12,619 nt of DNA from Bacteroidales bacterium (lineage in GTDB: Bacteria; Bacteroidota; Bacteroidia; Bacteroidales; DTU049): the NCBI GenBank assembly GCA_018056215.1, contig JAGPGB010000019.1:1-12619 (forward strand), given 5' to 3'. This document shows positions 6,446-12,619 of this stretch, piece after piece. Below the pieces are notes generated by a model, which did not search any database, had not been told where the DNA came from, and worked only from the letters and a program-made list of their open reading frames with translations. The first letter of the stretch is position 1, and the number at the start of each line of letters is the position of its first letter. A program made the position numbers and the translations under genes.

Positions 6446-7837
6446 ATGAAAATGAATTTTATCAAAAAGTATGCAATTACACGAATGCTTAGGTATGCTT
6501 CTCATCAGTCTGATGAGAATATTATTAGAATGATAGATATTGCTAATAAGTATTTCATCAAAAGTGAAAAAGTAAGATGGGAAGCTGAGAAAATTCGTAG
6601 AATATTTGTAGAACATCAGCCAGGTGCTCAATTAGCAAAAAATACTTTTAGTCGAATTTCTAAACAAAGTTTAGACTGTGTTATTCAAAATTTCTTTATT
6701 AATGCAGCAGTTATCGGCAGACAAAGGCAAGAACAACTTAGAAAAGAACTAAATATTTGGTTGCCATGGTTTTTTGTCATCAGTCCTACTGCTAGATGTA
6801 ATCTGACTTGTGTAGGTTGTTATGCTGGTAATTATTCTAAACAAGAGGATTTATCTTTTGAATTAGTAGATCGTATCTTTAACGAAGCAAAAGATTTAGG
6901 TATTTACTTTGTTACAGTTTCTGGTGGTGAACCTTTTATGTGGCCTCATTTACTAGATATTATGGAGAAACATCATGATATGTTTTTCCAGATATATACT
7001 AATGGTACTTTAATAACTAAAGATGTTGCTAATAGATTAGGGAAGTTGGGTAATGCTGCTCCTGCCATATCTATTGAAGGATTCGAAAAAGAAACTGATG
7101 CACGTAGAGGCGAAGGCACCTTTAAACGTATTATGGAGGCGATGGACAATCTACGTAATGCTGGCGTACCTTTCGGTTTTTCGGCTACTCCCACTAAACT
7201 TAACATTGAAACTTTAATGTCTGATGAATTCATAGATTTAATGATAGAGAAAGGTTGTTCCATAGGTTGGTTTTTCCAATATGTACCTATTGGCAGAAAA
7301 CCAGATGTGAGCTTGATGGCAACACCAGAACAACGTTTTAGACTTAGACGCAGATCTATTGAAATACGTAATACTAAACCAATTTTTATTGGTGATTTCT
7401 GGAATGATGGTCCATATGTGGGTGGATGCATCTGTGGTGCTAGACAAGCAGGCTACTTTCATATTAACTGTCATGGCGATGTAGAGCCTTGCGTATTTCT
7501 ACAATTCTCAGTTGATAATATTAAAGATAAAAAATTAATTGACGTCATTCAATCTCCATTTTTCAAAGCTTTCCAAGAGGCTCAACCGTATAGAGAAAAT
7601 AATAATTTACTCACACCTTGTGCTCTGATAGATAACCCACAAGTGCTACGCGATATAGTTACTAAATTTAATGCTAAACCTTCATATAATAGTAGTATGG
7701 ATGTAATAACTAATCCAGAAATTATTTCTTTTTTGGATAATTATACTAAAGAATATAGAAAACTAGTAGACCCTATCTGGGAAAATGATTTGAAATTCAA
7801 ATACAAAACATGGAAACAACGTTGGACAAATAACTAA
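6446..7837 (+). CDS. Radical SAM protein with SPASM-like C-terminal cysteines
   Basis: Predicted iron-sulfur enzyme that uses S-adenosylmethionine for radical chemistry; the substrate is unknown. With the start at 6446 it has 463 residues. An alpha-helical N-terminal region of about 100 residues precedes the radical SAM core. The [4Fe-4S] motif CNLTCVGC gives Cys118, Cys122 and Cys125; GGEP follows at 160-163, and AISIEGFEKETDARRG matches the sixth-strand region of the barrel. Beyond the core, Cys328, Cys330, Cys342, Cys349 and Cys392 form a SPASM/twitch-like set able to hold an extra cluster. Similar uncharacterised proteins with ISPTxRCNLxCxGCYAGNY occur in many anaerobes. An upstream in-frame ATG at 6404 lies inside the promoter and is rejected. 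No peptide substrate gene is seen nearby. It is a single-gene unit, divergent from exbB. Confidence 0.85.
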   Translation: MKMNFIKKYAITRMLRYASHQSDENIIRMIDIANKYFIKSEKVRWEAEKIRRIFVEHQPGAQLAKNTFSRISKQSLDCVIQNFFINAAVIGRQRQEQLRKELNIWLPWFFVISPTARCNLTCVGCYAGNYSKQEDLSFELVDRIFNEAKDLGIYFVTVSGGEPFMWPHLLDIMEKHHDMFFQIYTNGTLITKDVANRLGKLGNAAPAISIEGFEKETDARRGEGTFKRIMEAMDNLRNAGVPFGFSATPTKLNIETLMSDEFIDLMIEKGCSIGWFFQYVPIGRKPDVSLMATPEQRFRLRRRSIEIRNTKPIFIGDFWNDGPYVGGCICGARQAGYFHINCHGDVEPCVFLQFSVDNIKDKKLIDVIQSPFFKAFQEAQPYRENNNLLTPCALIDNPQVLRDIVTKFNAKPSYNSSMDVITNPEIISFLDNYTKEYRKLVDPIWENDLKFKYKTWKQRWTNN

Positions 7838-9102
7838 TTTGTAGCAGTAGAAATATTTTTACCCAAGGCTAACTGATAGCCTGCTGAAATAGCCAATAAA
7901 ACTGAAGTCATAGGATGAGTAATAGGATTATTAGTAATGGCAGTAGCCATCAGTGATAAACCAAACAATAAATAAAATGGATTAATAGAAAATTTAATCT
8001 TTTTATTTTCTAATTTGATAACAGGAAATAAATACCAGTAGATATATAAAAAAAAGCCAATGATACCATATCTCCATAGATAAAGGATATATTCGTTTTC
8101 GGAAAATAATTTCATAGTGTAAAAAAAGTTTTTATACGGTCCATAACCTGCTATTGGTTTTTCGCTCCACATATTTAATAGTAATTTCCATGAATCTAAT
8201 CTGCCCCTGACAGATTGATTTTCTGCTAAATATTCTTCACCTTCTACAGTTATATTTTTAAAAAAACCAGAAAAATATGATATAGATTCTTTACTTACCA
8301 AATCTAAAAATAACATTATCAAAATTGTCGAGGCAATAATGATAAACATATATTTTATAGGTTTATGATAAGATATGAAATATATTATTGTTATCACTAG
8401 AGAAATGGCCAAGGCAGTGCGAGATTGGCAAAGTATTATAGCTAAAATAGACAAAATTAAAAATAACCAGTGAGTCCACTTGAGATTTTTTAAATTTTGA
8501 TGGAACATAGAAAATAAAAACCAACAATAATAAAATAAAAATATGATAGCATTAATATTAGGATTACCTCCAGTACCTAACATACGTTTAGCTCCAGGAG
8601 CACCTAAAGAATTTTTTCCAAAACTAGCCCATTGTATACCTGAAGGATCATACAATGGCTCTACTAAATCATGAAAATGAAAGATATTATAATATTGAAA
8701 CAAATTCAAAACAAGTAATGCTACAAAAGTTATTTTAATAAACATGTCAAAACTATTTGCAAATTTTTTAAAATATGATAAAGCTATTATAACAATTACA
8801 GCAAATTTTAAAATTTTATAAAATTCATATAAATCATTAGTAGCTACATTATCGTGATTTATTAACATAGAGATAGCTATCCACAATGACAAAATAATGA
8901 AAAAGACAAAAGATCGTGGAATAATTCTATTTTTATCAAAAACTATCAATAAAATAGCAAAAGGAATTATAAAATCTACAAATCTACAGTAAAAAGTAAA
9001 ACCCAAATTAATAGGTGGCAAGAAAATATCTGTTATAAAAATAAGATAAAATAATAGGGCATAAAATAGTGGAAAATCAATCTTGATATTAAGTTTATTC
9101 AT
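7834..9102 (-). CDS. O-antigen ligase/polymerase family membrane protein
   Basis: Integral membrane protein of 422 residues with about 12 hydrophobic segments (for example 11-30, 41-57, 64-81, 97-113, 120-140, 183-201, 211-243, 250-268, 340-361, 375-413). Three features identify the Wzy/WaaL (O-antigen ligase, PF04932) family: CQSRTA (225-230) after a helix pair, and in the large loop VRGRLDSWKLLLNMW (298-312) with KPIAGYGPYKN (315-325), then ENEYILYLWRYGIIGF (335-350). Members join or polymerise surface glycans on undecaprenyl carriers at the periplasmic face. Ligase versus polymerase cannot be decided from sequence, and no glycosyltransferase genes adjoin it. Its TAG stop (7836-7834) overlaps the TAA of the converging radical SAM gene. 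ATG 9102 lies just 8 nt beyond the tRNA terminator, and no clear promoter was found. Confidence 0.85.
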   Translation of the reverse strand: MNKLNIKIDFPLFYALLFYLIFITDIFLPPINLGFTFYCRFVDFIIPFAILLIVFDKNRIIPRSFVFFIILSLWIAISMLINHDNVATNDLYEFYKILKFAVIVIIALSYFKKFANSFDMFIKITFVALLVLNLFQYYNIFHFHDLVEPLYDPSGIQWASFGKNSLGAPGAKRMLGTGGNPNINAIIFLFYYCWFLFSMFHQNLKNLKWTHWLFLILSILAIILCQSRTALAISLVITIIYFISYHKPIKYMFIIIASTILIMLFLDLVSKESISYFSGFFKNITVEGEEYLAENQSVRGRLDSWKLLLNMWSEKPIAGYGPYKNFFYTMKLFSENEYILYLWRYGIIGFFLYIYWYLFPVIKLENKKIKFSINPFYLLFGLSLMATAITNNPITHPMTSVLLAISAGYQLALGKNISTATN

Positions 9103-9109
9103 AATAATT

Positions 9110-9146
9110 AAAAAAAACTGTGAAAATTAATAATTTTCACAGTTTT
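9110..9146 (-). terminator. Intrinsic terminator of the tRNA-Gly/tRNA-Leu unit
   Basis: A perfect 16-bp inverted repeat (9114-9129 and 9131-9146, with ACTGTGAAAA in the stem; the innermost pairs must open to form the loop) is followed on the minus strand by eight T residues (9117-9110). It lies 41 nt past the tRNA-Leu 3' end. On the plus strand only TTTT follows the core, so it works best on minus-strand transcripts. Confidence 0.85.
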
Positions 9147-9187
9147 ATTAGCATCAAATTAATCAAAGTTTGAAAAAAATTTTAAAT

Positions 9188-9275
9188 TGGTACCTCGAGC
9201 GGGACTTGAACCCGCACGGCCATAAAGGCCACAGGATTTTAAGTCCGGCGCGTCTACCAATTCCGCCACCGAGGC
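9188..9275 (-). tRNA. tRNA-Leu (anticodon UAA)
   Basis: The minus strand folds as a class II tRNA: acceptor GCCTCGG with TCGAGGT, D arm GCGGAATTGGTAGACGC, anticodon loop CTTAAAA with anticodon TAA, a long variable arm closed by GGCC/GGCC, T arm GCGGG-TTCAAGT-CCCGC, discriminator A and an encoded CCA (9190-9188). Position 1:72 is a G-U pair. The anticodon stem CCGGA/TCCTG has a C-U mismatch at its second pair (28-42). It sits 4 nt after tRNA-Gly and shares its promoter and terminator. Confidence 0.96.
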
Positions 9276-9279
9276 CTAG

Positions 9280-9352
9280 AGCGGAAAACGGGACTCGAAC
9301 CCGCGACCCCAACCTTGGCAAGGTTGTGCTCTACCAACTGAGCTATTTCCGC
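9280..9352 (-). tRNA. tRNA-Gly (anticodon GCC)
   Basis: A 73-nt class I tRNA on the minus strand: acceptor GCGGAAA with TTTCCGC, D stem GCTC/GAGC, anticodon stem CAACC/GGTTG around TTGCCAA (anticodon GCC), T arm GCGGG-TTCGAGT-CCCGT and discriminator U. CCA is not encoded (CTA follows), unlike the neighbouring tRNA-Leu, so the CCA-adding enzyme must complete it. Confidence 0.97.
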
Positions 9353-9372
9353 TTTTTTTATTTTTCTGTTTG

Positions 9373-9402
9373 CAAAATTAATGCTTTTTTTTAAATTGCA
9401 AA
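9373..9402 (-). promoter_or_regulatory. Promoter of the tRNA-Gly/tRNA-Leu unit
   Basis: On the minus strand, TTTG (9402-9399) is followed after 18 bp by TAATTTTG (9380-9373), a full TAnnTTTG match. The spacer holds a run of A residues. tRNA-Gly begins 20 nt past the -7 box, leaving a short leader for processing. The -33 box starts 8 nt after the tryptophanase stop. Confidence 0.65.
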
Positions 9403-9410
9403 ATTTTTTA

Positions 9411-10787
9411 TTAAATTTTTTCTAATTTTACAGTAAAATGTCTCATAATAGGAGCTTCCTCTATAATGCGATAACCGTGCTTTATTTGATCTCGTCTATT
9501 AAAGACAGCTTTTACTACTTCACCTACATATCTCATATGATCATTAGAATATACTCTCCTCGGTATAGTCAATCTCACTAGTTCTAGTGCTGGATAACGA
9601 TCTTCTTTAGTTATAGGATCTCTATCTGCTAAAAGAGTACCTATTTCTACTCCACGTACACCACCTTCTAAATAAAATTCTACTGCTAAGGTTTGAGCTA
9701 TATATTCTTCTTTAGGTACATAAGGCAAAAATTTCTTAGCATCTACAAAAATAGCATGACCACCAGCAGGTTTTTGATAAGGTATACCAGCTTCTTCTAG
9801 AATATCACCTAATATTTTCACTTGTTTGATACGATAATCTAGATAAGTAAATTCTGTAGACTCATCCAATCCAATAGCAAGAGCATTCATATCTCTACCT
9901 GCCATTCCACCATAAGTTACAAAACCTTCATACATTATATTAAAAACACTAGTAGCTTCCCAGATTTTTTCATCTCTCATGGCAATAAAACCACCTATAT
10001 TTACTAAACCATCTTTTTTAGCACTCATAGTCATGATGTCTGCATAGGAGAGCATTTCTTTTACAATTTCTTTTATAGTTTTATTTTCATAACCTTTTTC
10101 TCTAGTTTTAATAAAATAAGCATTTTCGGCAAATCTAGCACCATCTATGACCACTAATTTATTAAATTTATTTGCTACTTCGCGAACTTGTCTGAGGTTT
10201 TCCATACTTACAGGTTGTCCACCAGCAGTATTATTAGTAATAGTAACGATGATAAAAGGAATCTTTGATGCTTCATTAGTTTCTAATACTTTTACTAATT
10301 TATTAATATCAACATTGCCTTTAAAAGGATGTATAATATCAGTATCAAAAGCTTCATCTATGGTACAATCTATCGCTGTTGCGTGTCTATATTCTATATG
10401 TCCTTTTGTAGTATCGAAATGGCTATTACCAGGTATCACATCACCAGCTTTTATGAGAACAGAAAATAATACATTCTCTGCAGCCCTTCCTTGATGTGTA
10501 GGCATGAAATATGAAAATCCAAGAATTCTTTCAATAGCATTTTTTAAATTATAATATGAAGAAGCTCCTGCATAGCTCTCATCACCTAACATTAATGCTG
10601 CCCACTGTCTATCACTCATAGCTCCAGTGCCACTATCTGTTAATAAATCTATTATAGTATGCTCTGCAGGCAAACTAAATAAATTATAATGGGCTTCTTT
10701 AATCCATTGTTCTCGTTCATCTCTTGAACTCATCTTAATAGGCTCTACCATTTTGATTTTGTAGGGCTCAAAAAATACATCTTTCAT
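9411..10787 (-). CDS. tnaA: Tryptophanase (tryptophan indole-lyase)
   Basis: Cytoplasmic PLP enzyme that splits L-tryptophan to indole, pyruvate and ammonia. The 458-residue product has the beta-eliminating lyase signatures in order: DLLTDSGTGAMSDRQW (47-62), GDESYAGASSYY (68-79), PTHQGRAAE (96-104), NSHFDTTKGH (121-130), TNNTAGGQPVS (184-194), DGARFAENAYF (215-225), SAKKD with the PLP lysine at 258, YGGMAGRDM (292-300), GGHAIFVDA (342-350) and RLTIPRRVY (405-413). It is called tryptophanase rather than tyrosine phenol-lyase because the C terminus reads MRHFTVKL: His450 matches E. coli TnaA His463, where phenol-lyases carry Phe; SAKKD and VEIGTLLADRDP agree. The start ATG 10787 gives MKDVFFEPYKIKMVEP; an upstream ATG at 10847 precedes the promoter. 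No TnaC-like leader or tnaB permease is seen. Confidence 0.93.
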   Translation of the reverse strand: MKDVFFEPYKIKMVEPIKMSSRDEREQWIKEAHYNLFSLPAEHTIIDLLTDSGTGAMSDRQWAALMLGDESYAGASSYYNLKNAIERILGFSYFMPTHQGRAAENVLFSVLIKAGDVIPGNSHFDTTKGHIEYRHATAIDCTIDEAFDTDIIHPFKGNVDINKLVKVLETNEASKIPFIIVTITNNTAGGQPVSMENLRQVREVANKFNKLVVIDGARFAENAYFIKTREKGYENKTIKEIVKEMLSYADIMTMSAKKDGLVNIGGFIAMRDEKIWEATSVFNIMYEGFVTYGGMAGRDMNALAIGLDESTEFTYLDYRIKQVKILGDILEEAGIPYQKPAGGHAIFVDAKKFLPYVPKEEYIAQTLAVEFYLEGGVRGVEIGTLLADRDPITKEDRYPALELVRLTIPRRVYSNDHMRYVGEVVKAVFNRRDQIKHGYRIIEEAPIMRHFTVKLEKI

Positions 10788-10802
10788 AAATTTATTTTTT
10801 TG

Positions 10803-10836
10803 CAAAATTAATTTAAAATTTATACTATATATCAAA
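10803..10836 (-). promoter_or_regulatory. Promoter of the tryptophanase gene
   Basis: On the minus strand, TTTG (10836-10833) is followed after 22 bp by TAATTTTG (10810-10803). The -7 box fits exactly; the spacer is slightly long. It ends 15 nt before ATG 10787, leaving room only for a very short leader and none for a TnaC-type attenuator. The box shares TTGCAAAATTAAT with the tRNA promoter. Confidence 0.65.
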
Positions 10837-10875
10837 ATATTTATCATAGTGTAAAATTATTTTTCAGAAATACAG

Positions 10876-10883
10876 TATTTTTG
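10876..10883 (+). promoter_or_regulatory. -7 element of the metallophosphoesterase-deacetylase unit
   Basis: TATTTTTG matches TAnnTTTG exactly and lies 15 nt before ATG 10899. No TTTG is found at the -33 position, so the assignment rests on the -7 box and its position. The TTG inside it (10881) is therefore not the start codon. Confidence 0.55.
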
Positions 10884-10898
10884 CAAAAATTTAATTTT

Positions 10899-12068
10899 AT
10901 GTATTGGCGTATCTATATTGTGATTTCTTTGCTATTGTCTTTTGTATTGATTTGCTACTCATTTTTTTCTCATCCACCACAAATCAAGAAAAAAAATTGG
11001 TATTATATATGGTTGATACTTTTATCTATTATTGTAATTTCCATTTTAATTTTAATATTTACTAAAGTAAATTCGGGATTTTCTACAATAATAGGTACGA
11101 TTTTTATATATATTTTAATATTTTCATTTTTTTATGCTATCATTCATCTTGTTGGCTGGTTTTTTAAAAAAGAGAATAGATTAAAAATACAGAAATATGC
11201 TTTTAACTTTGCATTTGTAATATTAATAATAGCAGTAATAGGTAATTTGTTTTATTCTAATAGAGTTGTTCTCAAAAATTATAATATTTATTATGAAAAT
11301 TTACCAGAGAGTTTTGATGGATATACTATAGCACAAATATCAGATTTACATCTTGGCTCTTTCATAAATGATCATAAACTAAAAAGAGCTGCTGATAAGA
11401 TAAATAAATTGCATCCAGATATAATAATTTTTACAGGTGATTTAGTAAACTCGAGTATGCAAGAAATAAAACCAGAGTATGTGAAGCAATTGAAAAATAT
11501 GCATGCACCTATTAAGCTCGCTATACTTGGTAATCATGATTATCACGACTTTCATAAATTTAGCCATTACTGGGGAAATAAACCATTAGAACCTAAAATT
11601 GCACTTTCTGATTCTATAACTTTGATATTAGAGCAATGTGGGTTTACAGTATTGAGAGACAGCATTTATTATGTTAAAAAAAATTTTGACTCAATAGCTT
11701 TCATAGGACTAAATAATTATGGCAAACCTCCCTTCACTGTTTTTGGGAATATTTATAAAGTTTTAGATAAAGCTCCAAAAAATTTGTTTTCTATTATTTT
11801 AGTTCATGACCCATTTTATTGGTCTGAAGGCTTATTTGATGAATTTCCACTTACTCTATCTGGTCATACTCATGGTGGACAATTTGGATTTTTTATTAAC
11901 GAACAATTAAGACTATCACTAGCTAGTATTAATGGTAAAACTGGAGGTTTATATCCTAATGGGAATAAGAATAATTTGATAATAAATACAGGTTTAGGAC
12001 ACGTGGGTGTTAACTTTCATCTTGGTTTCTCATCTCAAATAGCAGTCATCAAATTACATAAAAAATGA
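10899..12068 (+). CDS. Membrane-anchored metallophosphoesterase (YkuE/YaeI-like)
   Basis: The 389-residue product has an N-terminal membrane part with four hydrophobic segments (about 5-22, 34-54, 61-84, 101-119) followed by a calcineurin-like phosphoesterase domain. The metal-binding motifs appear in order: DLHLG (149-153), FTGDLVN (178-184), GNHDY (211-215), LVHDP (301-305) and SGHTHGGQ (321-328). Related YaeI/YkuE proteins act at the membrane, and some cleave lipid-A precursors such as UDP-diacylglucosamine; the substrate here is unknown. ATG 10899 is preferred over an in-frame TTG at 10881, which lies in the -7 promoter box. The TGA stop overlaps the deacetylase ATG by 4 nt (ATGA), so the two are translationally coupled and probably work in the same envelope pathway (inference). 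Confidence 0.88.
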   Translation: MYWRIYIVISLLLSFVLICYSFFSHPPQIKKKNWYYIWLILLSIIVISILILIFTKVNSGFSTIIGTIFIYILIFSFFYAIIHLVGWFFKKENRLKIQKYAFNFAFVILIIAVIGNLFYSNRVVLKNYNIYYENLPESFDGYTIAQISDLHLGSFINDHKLKRAADKINKLHPDIIIFTGDLVNSSMQEIKPEYVKQLKNMHAPIKLAILGNHDYHDFHKFSHYWGNKPLEPKIALSDSITLILEQCGFTVLRDSIYYVKKNFDSIAFIGLNNYGKPPFTVFGNIYKVLDKAPKNLFSIILVHDPFYWSEGLFDEFPLTLSGHTHGGQFGFFINEQLRLSLASINGKTGGLYPNGNKNNLIINTGLGHVGVNFHLGFSSQIAVIKLHKK

Positions 12069-12619
12069 TAACTCATATTAAAACAAATGAAAAAATAATA
12101 TTTTTGACAATAGATGATGCTCCTACCTCTGAATCTACACCACAGACTTTAGAAATTTTAAAATATTATAATGTAAAAGCAACTTTTTTTTGCATTGGAA
12201 AAAACATAATAGAAAATCAAAATATTTTTGAAAAAATTTTAAAAGATAAACACTCTATAGCCAATCATTCTTTTTCTCATCAAAATGGATGGAGGACAAA
12301 TACAAAAAGATATATTTCTGATGTTAATAAAGGGAAATCATTGACAAATAGTAATATTTTTCGTCCACCATATGGTAAAATTTCTCCACTACAATATTTA
12401 TTTTTGTATAAAAAAAATAGAATAGTTCTATGGACAATGATGGTTTACGATTTTGATAAAAAAAGAAGTTTAGAAAAAGATAAAAAATTATTAGAAAAAT
12501 ATTTACAACCTGGCTCTATATTTATATTTCATGATAACCAAAAAGCAATTGATAAAAAAAATATATTGCTTCCTTATTTTATAGAATTAGCTCTTAAACT
12601 GAATTTTAGTTTCGAACCT
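12065..12619 (+). CDS. Polysaccharide deacetylase (NodB homology), 3' partial
   Basis: An open frame of 185 codons runs from ATG 12065 to the window edge without a stop. The NodB-domain motifs are present: TIDDAP (15-20, normally TFDDGP) with the catalytic Asp17 and metal-binding Asp18, NHSFSH (67-72) with His68 and His72, RPPYG (100-104), the conserved Trp123 in VLWTM, and FIFHD (153-157) with His156. Such enzymes remove N- or O-acetyl groups from glycans such as peptidoglycan or surface polysaccharide. No signal peptide precedes the domain, so a cytoplasmic site or anchoring by partners is possible. Gly19 of the first motif is Ala. The sequence reaches just past motif 5, so only the last part of the protein is missing. 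It overlaps the metallophosphoesterase stop by 4 nt. Confidence 0.88.
   Translation, partial: MITHIKTNEKIIFLTIDDAPTSESTPQTLEILKYYNVKATFFCIGKNIIENQNIFEKILKDKHSIANHSFSHQNGWRTNTKRYISDVNKGKSLTNSNIFRPPYGKISPLQYLFLYKKNRIVLWTMMVYDFDKKRSLEKDKKLLEKYLQPGSIFIFHDNQKAIDKKNILLPYFIELALKLNFSFEP

Noticed and set aside
9170..9394. 74-codon open frame on the plus strand across the tRNAs
   Set aside because: It is antisense to two well-folded tRNA genes; such frames are classic spurious calls.
9411..10787. Tyrosine phenol-lyase instead of tryptophanase
   Set aside because: His450 in MRHFTVKL and the SAKKD and VEIGTLLADRDP segments match tryptophanase; phenol-lyases carry Phe at the His position.
10788..10847. 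Twenty extra N-terminal residues on tryptophanase from ATG 10847
   Set aside because: It lies upstream of the promoter boxes, and family members start close to the FEPYKIKMVEP segment.
10881..10898. TTG start for the metallophosphoesterase
   Set aside because: The TTG is part of the TATTTTTG promoter box; ATG 10899 leads directly into the first membrane segment.
54..12619. CRISPR array, insertion sequence, prophage or defence island
   Set aside because: No regularly spaced repeats, terminal inverted repeats, transposase or integrase motifs were seen on either strand.

Overview
The window looks like chromosome from an AT-rich member of the Bacteroidota, probably an anaerobic, Bacteroidales-like lineage. 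Four things point there. Promoter elements of the Bacteroidota type (TTTG, then about 20 bp, then TAnnTTTG) lie just upstream of several starts, and Shine-Dalgarno sequences are absent. TrmD carries the LCGHYKGVDQR motif form. An exbB-exbD-tonB-like cluster has a Gly/Ser-rich linker. The tryptophanase and the small Cys-rich DUF6485 protein suggest an anaerobic, amino-acid-fermenting life. Genus and species cannot be read from this sequence. No phage, transposon, CRISPR or defence genes are visible; this reads as core chromosome plus some envelope functions.

Layout. (1) 54-1563, plus strand: deoxynucleoside kinase, trmD and a DUF6485 protein, tightly spaced like an operon. (2) 1681-6363, minus strand: read in transcription order, exbB, exbD and a tonB-like gene (gaps of 6 and 3 nt), then a lipoprotein metallopeptidase related to family M49 with its own promoter-like element, then gpsA. 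(3) 6446-7837, plus strand: a radical SAM protein with extra C-terminal cysteines, behind the best promoter in the window. It runs head-on into an O-antigen ligase/polymerase-type membrane protein (7834-9102, minus), and their stop codons overlap. (4) 9188-9352, minus strand: tRNA-Gly(GCC) and tRNA-Leu(UAA), with a promoter and a strong intrinsic terminator. (5) 9411-10787, minus strand: tryptophanase. (6) 10899 to the window end, plus strand: a membrane-anchored metallophosphoesterase whose stop overlaps the start of a polysaccharide deacetylase cut by the window edge.

Functional picture. The ExbB/ExbD/TonB-like proteins would form an inner-membrane motor that energises outer-membrane uptake. 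The ligase-like protein, metallophosphoesterase and deacetylase fit surface-glycan or envelope work. Tryptophanase splits tryptophan to indole, pyruvate and ammonia. The kinase, TrmD, GpsA and tRNAs are housekeeping.

Three starts were moved inward (radical SAM to 6446, tryptophanase to 10787, metallophosphoesterase to 10899) because the longer frames begin at or upstream of the promoter -7 element. No wholly new system was found. The best leads are the radical SAM protein of unknown substrate, the non-classical HExxH metallopeptidase lipoprotein, and the TonB-like protein with no His in its membrane anchor.
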